From contig NZ_JBFAPA010000001.1 in assembly GCF_040675465.1 (NCBI RefSeq), forward strand, positions 372,001 through 436,000: a stretch of 64,000 bases of DNA. Direction: 5' to 3'. This stretch comes from Kibdelosporangium sp040675465 (lineage in GTDB: Bacteria > Actinomycetota > Actinomycetes > Mycobacteriales > Pseudonocardiaceae). Below are positions 34,057-43,234 of the stretch, one piece after another. Below the pieces are notes generated by a model. That model was not told where the DNA came from and did no database searches. It saw only the letters and a program-made list of their open reading frames with translations. The position numbers and the translations under genes were made by a program. How positions within the stretch are numbered: position 1 is the first letter of the stretch; every line of letters begins with the position of its first letter.

Positions 34057-34692
34057 ATGGACGACACCCGGGATGGGGTGGCAGTGGTGACCGACGTTCG
34101 AACCGCGGAAGCTGATCCTCCGTGGGAGGGCCTGCACGGCTCTGAGCGGTATGCGATGTGCCTGCATGCGGCCAGAACCGGGAACCGCCGTGCCCTGGCG
34201 ACGCTGGTCGAGGACCTGACTCCGCTGGTCTGGCACGTGGCCCGGGGCAACGGGCTGAACAAGACCGCCGCCGAGGACGTGGTGCAGACGGTCTGGCTGG
34301 CGTTGTTCAGCCACATGGACTCCCTCACCGAGCCGAGGGCGCTGGCCAGCTGGCTGATCACCACCACCCGCCGCGAGGCCCAGCGCGTGCGCACCAAGGG
34401 CACCGCCCAGCTGCCGCTGACCGACGAGATGGCCGAGACCCTGCCGAGCAACCACCCGCAGCCCGAGGACGAGGCGCTGCGGGCCGACCGCGACGACCGG
34501 CTGTGGAAGGCCTTCGCCGGCCTGCCCGAGCGCTGCCAGGAACTGCTCAGGCTGACCGTGCTGGCCGGCCGCACCGAATATCGCCTGGTGGCCGAGGCGA
34601 TGCACATGCCGCGTGGCAGCATCGGTCCCACCAGGGGTCGCTGCCTCAACACGCTGAGGGAGCTCTTGGACACCGAAGGGGGCGGCGGATGA
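34057..34692 (+). CDS. ECF-like RNA polymerase sigma factor
   Basis: A sigma-70-family factor of about 211 residues with regions 2 and 4 only. Region 2 is LVEDLTPLVWHVARGNGLNKTAAEDVVQTVWLALF, and region 4 is FAGLPERCQELLRLTVLAGRTEYRLVAEAMHMPRGSIGPTRGRC. It should direct RNA polymerase to a small set of promoters, probably those at 32195, 32450 and 33990. The ATG at 34057 has no ribosome site; GTG at 34084 or 34087 follows GGGATGGGG and is a serious alternative, giving a protein starting VTDVRTAEADPPW. The stop overlaps the next ATG. Confidence 0.88.
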   Translation: MDDTRDGVAVVTDVRTAEADPPWEGLHGSERYAMCLHAARTGNRRALATLVEDLTPLVWHVARGNGLNKTAAEDVVQTVWLALFSHMDSLTEPRALASWLITTTRREAQRVRTKGTAQLPLTDEMAETLPSNHPQPEDEALRADRDDRLWKAFAGLPERCQELLRLTVLAGRTEYRLVAEAMHMPRGSIGPTRGRCLNTLRELLDTEGGGG

Positions 34693-35165
34693 CGAAGACG
34701 GAACCGTCAGGAGGCCAGGCGCATCCCGACGACGAGGCATTGCTGGCCGAGCTCGACCGGATGATCGACGAGTTCGACGGCCCGCCGCCCGGCCTGGTCG
34801 AGCGCATCCAGTTCGCCATCGCGCTGGAGGACCTCGACGTCGAGGTCGCGCGCTGGGAACACGCCGACTCCCTCGCGGGGGTGCGCGGCGGCGACCAGGG
34901 CACCATCACGTTCACCGTGAGCGACCTGACCGTGATGATCAACCTCACCCGGATCGGCGAGAACAACCGCATCGACGGCTGGCTGGTGCCCGCCGGCGAG
35001 CACGCGGTCGAGGTCCGCGTGGCCGAGTTCGGCTCGACCGCGACCACGTCCGACGAGGGTGGCCGCTTCGTGCTGGACGCCGTCCCGCGCGGCACCACGC
35101 AGATCATCATCCAGCTGGACGGCCCGCCGGCCCGAACCGTTGTCACTCCTACCGTTCTGCTGTAA
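34689..35165 (+). CDS. Sigma-factor partner with Ig-like (carboxypeptidase-regulatory) domain, 158 aa
   Basis: The N-terminal half is acidic and helical (DDEALLAELDRMIDEFDGPPPGLVERIQFAIALEDLDVEVARW). The C-terminal half is beta-rich and resembles a carboxypeptidase-regulatory/Ig-like domain (DGWLVPAGEHAVEVRVAEFG...SDEGGRFVLDAVPRG). There is no membrane segment. The ATG overlaps the sigma-factor stop by four bases, the position usual for an anti-sigma factor, so a regulator of the sigma factor is likely. No zinc-binding anti-sigma motif (HxxxCxxC) is present. Similar two-domain proteins follow sigma genes of this type in other actinobacteria, by my recollection. Confidence 0.75.
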   Translation: MTKTEPSGGQAHPDDEALLAELDRMIDEFDGPPPGLVERIQFAIALEDLDVEVARWEHADSLAGVRGGDQGTITFTVSDLTVMINLTRIGENNRIDGWLVPAGEHAVEVRVAEFGSTATTSDEGGRFVLDAVPRGTTQIIIQLDGPPARTVVTPTVLL

Positions 35166-35188
35166 AGCCTAGCGGTTCGCCTGCGTCG

Positions 35189-35236
35189 CCTCGTGAGTAC
35201 TTCTACTCAATACTGGAACGGAAGCTACTCACGAGG
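35189..35236. repeat. Intergenic hairpin repeat, copy 2
   Basis: CCTCGTGAGTA pairs perfectly with TACTCACGAGG. Inside, CTTC pairs with GAAG after one unpaired base. It lies after the sigma-partner gene and ends 11 bases before the start of the next gene, so it could also influence that gene's translation. The outer arms match copies at 4628 and 60268. Confidence 0.7.
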
Positions 35237-35247
35237 GACACGGCATC

Positions 35248-35829
35248 GTGGCGAACCGGTCGGGCAGGCTCATCGCGGCGGTCGCGCTCGGCTGCGGCCT
35301 GCTCGCCTCGGTCGTCCTGATCCAGGCAACTCCTGACGCGCCAACGGTAGCCGAGCCCAGCCCGCCGCAACCCAGTGAGGGTCTCCAGTTCGACCCGCCG
35401 CCTCGCGCGCCCCGCCCAGCGCCCGAGGAGATCGGTGGGCCGCAAGGGATCCACTGCGTGCTGCCGAGCGGTTGGGAACCCACTTCGTCGGCGGCGCAGT
35501 TCGTTCAGGCGTCGCGGTCGGACGCGCCGGGCACGTTCTTCCGGCTCGGCGGCCGCCGCGCCGGGCATGCGGACCTGATGTCGATGCGGCTCGCCGAGGA
35601 GAAGGCGTACCGGCGTGACTACCAACGGCTGCAACTGGAACAGCTGACCTACCGGTCGGCTTCGGCCGTGCTGTGGGAGTTCCAGCTGCGCGACCGCCGC
35701 ATCCGGGTCCTGGCCTGGCGCGAAGGCGGCGCCGAGTACTTCATCTACCTGTCGGCCGCGGCCACGTCCTGGAGCATCCCCCTCGACGTGGCCTTCGCCG
35801 ACCTGATGACCCACACCCGAGTCGACTAA
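35248..35829 (+). CDS. Secreted or membrane-anchored hypothetical protein, 193 aa
   Basis: Not recognised. An N-terminal signal or anchor (LIAAVALGCGLLASVVLI) is followed by a proline-rich linker (about residues 30-62), then a compact domain of about 130 residues. That domain begins GIHCVLPSGW and contains RLAEEKAYRRDYQRLQLEQLTYRSASAVLWEF and SIPLDVAFADLM. The GTG start is 12 bases after the hairpin repeat. Similar linker-plus-domain proteins often follow kinase or sigma modules in actinobacteria, but I see no motif that fixes a role. Confidence 0.7.
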   Translation: MANRSGRLIAAVALGCGLLASVVLIQATPDAPTVAEPSPPQPSEGLQFDPPPRAPRPAPEEIGGPQGIHCVLPSGWEPTSSAAQFVQASRSDAPGTFFRLGGRRAGHADLMSMRLAEEKAYRRDYQRLQLEQLTYRSASAVLWEFQLRDRRIRVLAWREGGAEYFIYLSAAATSWSIPLDVAFADLMTHTRVD

Positions 35830-35834
35830 CCCGC

Positions 35835-35957
35835 GTGTCCCCCGTTCCTCCCCCGCGTGTCCCCCGTTCCTCCGGGCCGTGTCCCCCGTTCCTCCGGGGT
35901 GTGTCCCCCGTTCGTCGACCCCGTGTCCCCCGTTCGTCGACCCCGAGTTCCACTTTC
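35835..35957. repeat. 22-bp tandem repeat, five copies plus one degenerate
   Basis: GTGTCCCCCGTTC recurs at 35835, 35857, 35879, 35901 and 35923, an exact 22-bp period, and a degenerate unit starts at 35945. The remaining nine bases of each unit vary (CTCC... or GTCGACCCC...). The array fills the gap between convergent genes and has no coding role. Confidence 0.9.
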
Positions 35958-35966
35958 GCCCGGCGG

Positions 35967-38183
35967 TCAGGCCACCTCCACCAGCCTGGACAGGTTCCGC
36001 GGGAGGTCGCCGGGGTGGACCACGCCGAGGCGCTGGGTGGCGCGGGTCAGGGCGACGTAGAGATCGTTGGTGCCCCTGGGCGATTCGGCCAGGATCCGGG
36101 CCGGGTCGACCACCAGCACCGAGTCGAACTCCAGGCCTTTCGCCTGCCACACCGTCAGAATCGACACCTGGCTGTCCAGGTCGAGCTGGGTGCGCGGGAA
36201 CCCGGCCGGCACGATCACGCCGAGGCGGCCGTCGCCGATCGCCGCGACCTCCTTGGCGATGATCTCGTCCAGCCGCGCCTCGATGTCCGGCACGCGGGCG
36301 TGCCACGGCTCGATTCCGGAGTCCCGCACGGATTTCGGCGCGTCCAGGTCCGGGCCTAGCACGTCCGCGGCGACCGCCATGATCTCCGACGGGGTGCGGT
36401 AGTTGACCGTCAGATGCTCCATCCGCCAACGGTCTTCCACGTACGGCGCCAGCACGGTGTCCCAGGATGTCGTGCCCGCCGGGTCACCGGTCTGCGCCAC
36501 GTCGCCGACGAGCGTCATGGACCGGCTCGGGCAGCGGCGCATGATCATCCGCCAGGCCATCGCCGAAAGCTCCTGCGCCTCATCGACGATCACGTGTCCG
36601 AACGTCCATTCCCGGTCCACCGCGGCACGTTCGGCCGCGGTCCGGTAGTCGGTCTCCTCCTGGCGCCCGGCCAGCCGGCCCGCGTCGATCAAGTCGTTGG
36701 CCAGCAACAGTTCCGGGTCGACGAGCTCCTCGTCGACATCAAGGATGTCCAGCACGCCGCTGGCGTAGTCGATCTCCGCCTGGCGTTGCGCGGCCTCGGC
36801 CTTCCTGGACTGGGTGTCGTCGACGCCGAGCAGTTCGGCGGCCTCGTCGAGCAGGGCCGCGTCCGCCGGGGTCCAGCCGCCGGGTTCGCGCAGCAGCAGG
36901 TCGCGCTCGTGCTGCGACAGCTTGGGCGCCGCGGTCTTCAGCCGTTCCTCTGACTCGAAGAGTTCCTCGAGCAGCTCGACCGGGGTCACCTTGGGCCACA
37001 ACCAGTCCAGCGCGGCCTGGACGTTGTCGTCCTGGCGCAGCTCCTCTTTGATGTCCTCCAGGTCGCCCGGGTCGAGCAGATTGCGGCCGCCCAACGGGTC
37101 CGCGCCGATCCGCTCGGCGTACTGGGCGGCCAGCGCGTCGATGATGATCGGCGCGAACAACGGCTGGGCCTTGTTGTGCACCCGCCGCGACCGGCGGGCC
37201 TTGGTGCGTGCCTGGACGCAGGTCTGCCGGTCCAGCTTGAGGATCTCGCGTTCGAACGGGATCTCGATGTAGTCCTCAGGCACGCGCTGGCGGTCGCGCA
37301 CCGCCGCGGCGATCACGTCGGTCATCGCGATCCGGCCCTTGATCTCCGCCACCGCAACGGGTTCCGTGCGGTCGGGGACGACACCGGGGAACAGTTCACC
37401 CACAGTGGACAGCAGGACACCGGTCTCGCCCAGCGACGGCAGGACCTGGCCGATGTAGCGCAGGAACGTGTTGTTCGGCCCGACCACCAGCACACCGCGG
37501 CGGGCGAGCTGGGCGCGGTAGGTGTAGAGCAGGTAGGCGGCCCGGTGCAGCGCGACCGCGGTCTTGCCGGTGCCCGGACCTCCTTGCACGACAAGGACTC
37601 CGTTGAGTCCCGAGCGGATGATCCGGTCCTGCTCGGCCTGGATGGTCTGGACGATGTCGTTCATCCGGCCGGTGCGGCTCGCGTTGACCGCGGCCAGCAG
37701 CGCGGCCTCGCCGGTCAGGCCCTCGTGCCGCGCGGTGTCGGCCTCGTCAAGATCGAGCACCTCGTCGTCGACCGCGGTGACCTTGCGCATACTCGTCCGG
37801 ATATGCCTGCGCCTTTTCACCCCGTCGGGCGAGGCCGCGGTGGCGAGATAGAACGGGCGCGCGGCGGGCGCGCGCCAGTCCATCAACAACGGCTCATAAT
37901 CGTGTTCTTCATCGAAAATGCCGATACGGCCGATGTGCTGCGCGGTTTCGTCCTGGAAATCGAGGCGGCCGAAAACCAGGCCGTTCTCCACCGCGCTGTA
38001 CTGCGCCAGCTGTTCGGTGTACATCGCCGTCGACGCATCGCGCTCGGTCCTGGCCTGCGGCGTTCCGCCGGTTTCGCGCAGCACCCTGGCCAGTCGCTCG
38101 GCGGAGCCGGCCCGCAGATCGTCCAGCCGGCCATAGAGCATCGTCACGACCCGCTGTTCGCGATCGATTTCCTCGCTTGACAA
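35967..38183 (-). CDS. HelD/HelR-like superfamily 1 helicase, 738 aa
   Basis: UvrD-like motor of the RNA polymerase-associated HelD family. Walker A is GGPGTGKTAVA near residue 197, motif II is VDEAQELS, motif III is LVGDVAQTGDP, and motif VI is YVALTRATQRL near the end. The N-terminal helical region (residues 1-60) corresponds to the segment that enters polymerase in HelD proteins. HelD/HelR proteins detach polymerase from DNA, and some confer rifamycin resistance. I see no rifamycin-associated element (GGGGCTTGC-type) upstream. Divergent from a small membrane-protein gene. Confidence 0.9.
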   Translation of the reverse strand: MSSEEIDREQRVVTMLYGRLDDLRAGSAERLARVLRETGGTPQARTERDASTAMYTEQLAQYSAVENGLVFGRLDFQDETAQHIGRIGIFDEEHDYEPLLMDWRAPAARPFYLATAASPDGVKRRRHIRTSMRKVTAVDDEVLDLDEADTARHEGLTGEAALLAAVNASRTGRMNDIVQTIQAEQDRIIRSGLNGVLVVQGGPGTGKTAVALHRAAYLLYTYRAQLARRGVLVVGPNNTFLRYIGQVLPSLGETGVLLSTVGELFPGVVPDRTEPVAVAEIKGRIAMTDVIAAAVRDRQRVPEDYIEIPFEREILKLDRQTCVQARTKARRSRRVHNKAQPLFAPIIIDALAAQYAERIGADPLGGRNLLDPGDLEDIKEELRQDDNVQAALDWLWPKVTPVELLEELFESEERLKTAAPKLSQHERDLLLREPGGWTPADAALLDEAAELLGVDDTQSRKAEAAQRQAEIDYASGVLDILDVDEELVDPELLLANDLIDAGRLAGRQEETDYRTAAERAAVDREWTFGHVIVDEAQELSAMAWRMIMRRCPSRSMTLVGDVAQTGDPAGTTSWDTVLAPYVEDRWRMEHLTVNYRTPSEIMAVAADVLGPDLDAPKSVRDSGIEPWHARVPDIEARLDEIIAKEVAAIGDGRLGVIVPAGFPRTQLDLDSQVSILTVWQAKGLEFDSVLVVDPARILAESPRGTNDLYVALTRATQRLGVVHPGDLPRNLSRLVEVA

Positions 38184-38276
38184 CCGGCTTTCCTTTCGCT
38201 AAAATCCACGCTAGTAGCGCAATTGCTGGTCGTCTTTGTCGTGTCTGTACGATCGTCGAATATAGCATTTTCTCCC

Positions 38277-38594
38277 ATGGATGACGAAGGTCCTTCGCCG
38301 AACTCCGGCCCCGCCCGCCTGATCGTGTTGCTGTGCGCCTTCGCGCTGGCCACAATCGGGGCCTTCACGGCGTTCTTCGCCACCGAGATCCTGGCGGCCT
38401 TCCTCCAGCGCCCCACCCGCCCGTCCACGATCGTGCTGATCCTGTGCGCGCTGGTGCCGATCGTCGCGGCCGTCGGGGCTTCATGGGTCACCGTGCGCGT
38501 GCACGGCCCGGGCAAGATCCTCGGCCTCGGCTGCGGGGTGCTGGTGCTGGGCGCGTTGGTCACCGCGATCGTGATGTTCGCCGCCGCGGTCTAG
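38277..38594 (+). CDS. Small membrane protein, three predicted segments, 105 aa
   Basis: Not recognised. Three hydrophobic segments are visible: LIVLLCAFALATIGAFTAFF, TIVLILCALVPIVAAVGASW and ILGLGCGVLVLGALVTAIVM. The N-terminus is short and acidic (MDDEGPSPNSGP). The ATG is chosen over an upstream start because composition changes there. Its stop overlaps the stop of the nucleotidyltransferase-like gene by four bases in convergent orientation. Confidence 0.7.
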   Translation: MDDEGPSPNSGPARLIVLLCAFALATIGAFTAFFATEILAAFLQRPTRPSTIVLILCALVPIVAAVGASWVTVRVHGPGKILGLGCGVLVLGALVTAIVMFAAAV

Positions 38595-39163
38595 TCTTTG
38601 CCGGGCCATGGCAGGACCGTCAGTTCGGGCCAGAATTCCAGCCACCGCTTGGTTTTCGCCGCGTAGACACTCTCCGGCGCCAGCACCGGATTCGGCCGGA
38701 TCACCAGGTTGAAGACATCATCGAGCCCATGCGGGGCATAAACCCGCCACTGCCCCCGCTCGGCCCGAACACCTACACAACACGTTGTGGCGGCAAAGGA
38801 ATCAATCGCATTCTCGGTCGAGGTATAGGGCGGGCAAGGCACGCCGAAACGCTCCTCGTACCAGAGGTGAACGCGGGCCTCGTTGCGGATCTCCACCGGC
38901 ACCGCCCCGAAAACCTCAGCGCCCACCCGGATCACCGCATCCTCGGCCGCCCAGCCGAGATCCGCCGCGTCGAAGTAGAACAGGTCATAGTCCTTGATCC
39001 CATACGTCAACGGACGACCAGTGACGTGGTTCCACACCGTCTGCACAACACACCCCGCCGTCAGATACCACTGCGGCAACCCAAGCCCTTCCGCCCCAGC
39101 CACAACCCCCATGAAAACCTCATTACGCCCCAACACATCCACCAGCCCACGCACATCGCTCAT
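38591..39163 (-). CDS. Nucleotidyltransferase-like protein (YkgJ/DUF925-type), 190 aa
   Basis: The motif LTAGCVVQTVWNH followed by GIKDYDLFYFDAADLGW is the signature of the DUF925 nucleotidyltransferase-fold family; the DYDLFYFD pair would hold the catalytic aspartates. Later, ARVHLWYEERFG and STENAIDSFAATTCCVGVR are also family-like. The substrate is unknown. Upstream (39164-39325) nothing coding was seen. Confidence 0.8.
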   Translation of the reverse strand: MSDVRGLVDVLGRNEVFMGVVAGAEGLGLPQWYLTAGCVVQTVWNHVTGRPLTYGIKDYDLFYFDAADLGWAAEDAVIRVGAEVFGAVPVEIRNEARVHLWYEERFGVPCPPYTSTENAIDSFAATTCCVGVRAERGQWRVYAPHGLDDVFNLVIRPNPVLAPESVYAAKTKRWLEFWPELTVLPWPGKD

Positions 39164-39325
39164 CCCGCAACGCTAGGGGCTGGGGCGCGGTTCGGTTTGA
39201 CATGGGTGGCGGCGGCTCTGTCGCTCTCCAGCGCGGCAGGTCCAGAGGCAGCCACCATCGGGCGCGAACCTAAGGCGGAGCCCCAACATGGACCTGCAAG
39301 CGCCCCGAGCCCCCGCAACGACAAG

Positions 39326-39370
39326 ACAAAAAACACCGCAGCCCCAAGGCGAACCTTGGGGCTGCGGTGT
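39326..39370 (-). terminator. groEL terminator
   Basis: ACACCGCAGCCCCAAGG (39333-39349) and its perfect complement (39354-39370) form a 17-bp stem with a CGAA tetraloop. On the minus strand the stem is followed by TTTTTTG, a classic intrinsic terminator 20 bases past the groEL stop. Confidence 0.95.
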
Positions 39371-39389
39371 GTCTGGAGAGGGGCTGGAC

Positions 39390-41012
<1,623 letters not shown>

Positions 41013-41146
41013 TGCGGTGTGTCCTCCGCCTGCTTATCTACGTTTTGGCGCCATGAGGCCATGCCTCACAGCGGAACACTGTGCTCAGCCAGGTGCGGTG
41101 CCCGCGACGGACGACCAGGAGGTAACCGGATCTCACCGTCCCGACC

Positions 41147-41171
41147 TAGCACTCCACTCTAGTGAGTGCTA
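41147..41171. promoter_or_regulatory. CIRCE operator 1 (HrcA site)
   Basis: TAGCACTC-N9-GAGTGCTA, a perfect match to the CIRCE heat-shock operator, about 135 bp upstream of the groEL start. HrcA is expected to repress groEL through this site. Confidence 0.95.
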
Positions 41172-41179
41172 ACACGTGT

Positions 41180-41206
41180 TTAGCACTCGACCCCGGCGAG
41201 TGCAAG
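41180..41206. promoter_or_regulatory. CIRCE-like operator 2
   Basis: TTAGCACTC-N9-GAGTGCAAG has a perfect left arm and two mismatches in the right arm. It is eight bases from the first site and nine bases beyond its right arm lies the end of the kinase gene. Two tandem sites may bind HrcA cooperatively. Confidence 0.8.
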
Positions 41207-41215
41207 AAACGCAGG

Positions 41216-42454
41216 TCAGCCGGTTGGCAGACCGGTCAAGTTGGACGGCAGGGTCTTGTGCGAGGTCGTCGAGTGTGGTGCGGACCCCGAGGACCCGGAG
41301 CCGCCGGTGCGCGGCTCGACCGAGATCCCCGGGTTCGGCGTGCTGGGCGACTGGCCGGGGTCGTTGCCGCCGCCGTTGGCGAACACCAGGATCACCACGA
41401 CGATCACGGCGATGGCGAGCACGCCGACGATCACCGGCACCAGCCAGCGCTTGCCTGCCGACGTGCTTGTCTTCTCCGCGGTGAACGCGCTCGACCCGAC
41501 CGGGACCGGCGGCCGCACCCGGTGGAACTCGCCGGGACCGGACGGCGGCGGGACCATCGGACGCTGCTGGGGGTGCTGCTGCGCGTACGCCACCGGCGCC
41601 GGCCGGGGCGTCTCCTGGCGGGGCGCCTGGGACAACGCCTGCCGCGCGGCGGCGACCAGCTCCTTGCAGGTGGCGTACCGGACCTTGGGGTCCTTGGCCA
41701 TGCCGCGCCGGATCACCTCGTCGATCCCGCCGGGCAGCGCCACCAGGCCGGTGACCGCGGGCGGGTCGAGGTTCAGGTGGCCCTGGATGACCTCGGGCAC
41801 CTTGCCCTGGAACGGCGGGCGCCCGGTCAGGCACGCGAACAGCACGCACGCCAGCGAGTACGCGTCGGTCCGCGCGTCCACCGGCTCGCCGCGCAGGTGC
41901 TCGGGGGCCGCGTAGGTGGGCGAACCGAGGAAGTCGCCGCTGCGGGTCCGGTGCCCGGTCGCGCCGCGGCGGGTGAGGCCGAAATCCGCCAGATAGACGT
42001 GCTCGGTGGAGGTCTCCCGGGAGGTCACCAGCACGTTCGCCGGCTTGACGTCCAGGTGCACCAGGCCGCGGTCGTGCAGTGTGTCCAGCGCCTCGGCGAC
42101 CTGCCCGAGCAGCGACAACGTCCGCTCGACGGTCAGCGGGCCGTCCTTGATCAACGAGGCCATGTCGGCGCCGTCCACCAGCCGCATGGCGATGTACAGC
42201 AGGCCGTCGACCTCACCGAAGTCGTACAGCGGCACGACGTTGGCGTGGTCGATCGCCGAGGTGTTGCGGGCCTCGTCGACGAACCGTTCGCGGAACTCCG
42301 CGTCCTCACCGAGGTGCTCGCCGATGACCTTGAGCGCGACCTTCCGGCCCAGCCGGACATCGGTCGCCTTGTACATGACGCTCATGCCACCCCGGCCGAG
42401 CACACCGTCGATGCGGTAATGCCCGAGGCGACGCCCGGTGAGGTCCTCCGACAC
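41216..42454 (-). CDS. Serine/threonine protein kinase, 412 aa
   Basis: Membrane-anchored Hanks-type kinase. The glycine loop is VLGRGGMSVMYKA near residue 18, and the ATP lysine is Lys42 (VALKVIGE). The catalytic loop reads HLDVKPAN at 133-140, with Leu in place of the usual Arg of HRD, and DFG is at 157-159. A proline-rich linker (about 270-325) leads to one membrane segment (PVIVGVLAIAVIVVVILVF) and a short Ser/Thr-rich outside tail with no PASTA domain. RD-type activation by loop phosphorylation is not expected because the arginine is missing. Lies upstream of groEL. Confidence 0.92.
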   Translation of the reverse strand: MSEDLTGRRLGHYRIDGVLGRGGMSVMYKATDVRLGRKVALKVIGEHLGEDAEFRERFVDEARNTSAIDHANVVPLYDFGEVDGLLYIAMRLVDGADMASLIKDGPLTVERTLSLLGQVAEALDTLHDRGLVHLDVKPANVLVTSRETSTEHVYLADFGLTRRGATGHRTRSGDFLGSPTYAAPEHLRGEPVDARTDAYSLACVLFACLTGRPPFQGKVPEVIQGHLNLDPPAVTGLVALPGGIDEVIRRGMAKDPKVRYATCKELVAAARQALSQAPRQETPRPAPVAYAQQHPQQRPMVPPPSGPGEFHRVRPPVPVGSSAFTAEKTSTSAGKRWLVPVIVGVLAIAVIVVVILVFANGGGNDPGQSPSTPNPGISVEPRTGGSGSSGSAPHSTTSHKTLPSNLTGLPTG

Positions 42455-42512
42455 GCAGCGCAGCCTAACGTTCGCCGCGCGGCCCGCGCCGCCGGTTCCA
42501 CCGAACCTGTGC

Positions 42513-43205
42513 TTAAGCCAACGCCGCGGCCATCACCGACGGCTTGCGGGTCTGGGTCAGCACCTGGCCGGGCCCGGCCACGTCCATCAGCAGGCCTTCA
42601 CCCGTTCGCAGGGACTGCGGCAGGGACTGGTTGACCGCCCGCAGCCGGGTCTGCACACCTTCGGAGTACGCCACCAGCCCAGCGGGCGAGACGGTGATCG
42701 CGGCCCCGGCCTCCAGGTTCACCACATCCAGCGCTCCGACCGAGGTCAGCACCAGGGAGCCCTGCCCGTTGATGTACTCGAGGAAGCCCTGTTCGGTGCC
42801 GAACATCGGCCGGAACCCGGGCCAGGCCGGGTCCATCCGGATCATGCTCGACGCGGCCAGCCAGTTGCCCCGGGCCACGCACCAGCCGGCCATGCCCTCC
42901 AGCTCCAGCGTGTACACCTCGCCGGGCAGCGACGGCGCCACGTCCACCCAGCCGCCCTCGGCGGGCGCGGTGAACGTCGCCGGCTGGCTCCTGCGCACCC
43001 GGCCGCCGCCCCTGGGCCGCACGTCGATGAGCACGCCGAAGCTGGCCGCGAGCATCGCCTCGTAGTTGGCCTGGACCACCTCGCCGGGGGCCAGAACCAG
43101 CCTGGCGACCCCGAATGCCGGTGTGTGACGGGTTCGGACCTGCAACGTTCCCCCAGGCGTCGTCAACTCGTGCGGCCGGGTGCAGTGTCCCATGCGATAT
43201 GTCAT
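42513..43205 (-). CDS. AIM24-family protein, 230 aa
   Basis: A beta-sandwich protein of the AIM24 (TIGR00266-like) family. Motifs seen are EVVQANYEAMLAASFGV, LPGEVYTLELEGMAGWCVARGNWLAASS and MFGTEQGFLEYINGQGSLVL. Bacterial members have no assigned enzymatic activity. The ATG at 43205 is taken, but three nearby starts are possible and none has a strong ribosome site. It is divergent from moeA, with only about 30 bp between the two starts. Confidence 0.85.
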   Translation of the reverse strand: MTYRMGHCTRPHELTTPGGTLQVRTRHTPAFGVARLVLAPGEVVQANYEAMLAASFGVLIDVRPRGGGRVRRSQPATFTAPAEGGWVDVAPSLPGEVYTLELEGMAGWCVARGNWLAASSMIRMDPAWPGFRPMFGTEQGFLEYINGQGSLVLTSVGALDVVNLEAGAAITVSPAGLVAYSEGVQTRLRAVNQSLPQSLRTGEGLLMDVAGPGQVLTQTRKPSVMAAALA

Positions 43206-43234
43206 CACCCGGTCAGACGAGGCAGGATGCATGC

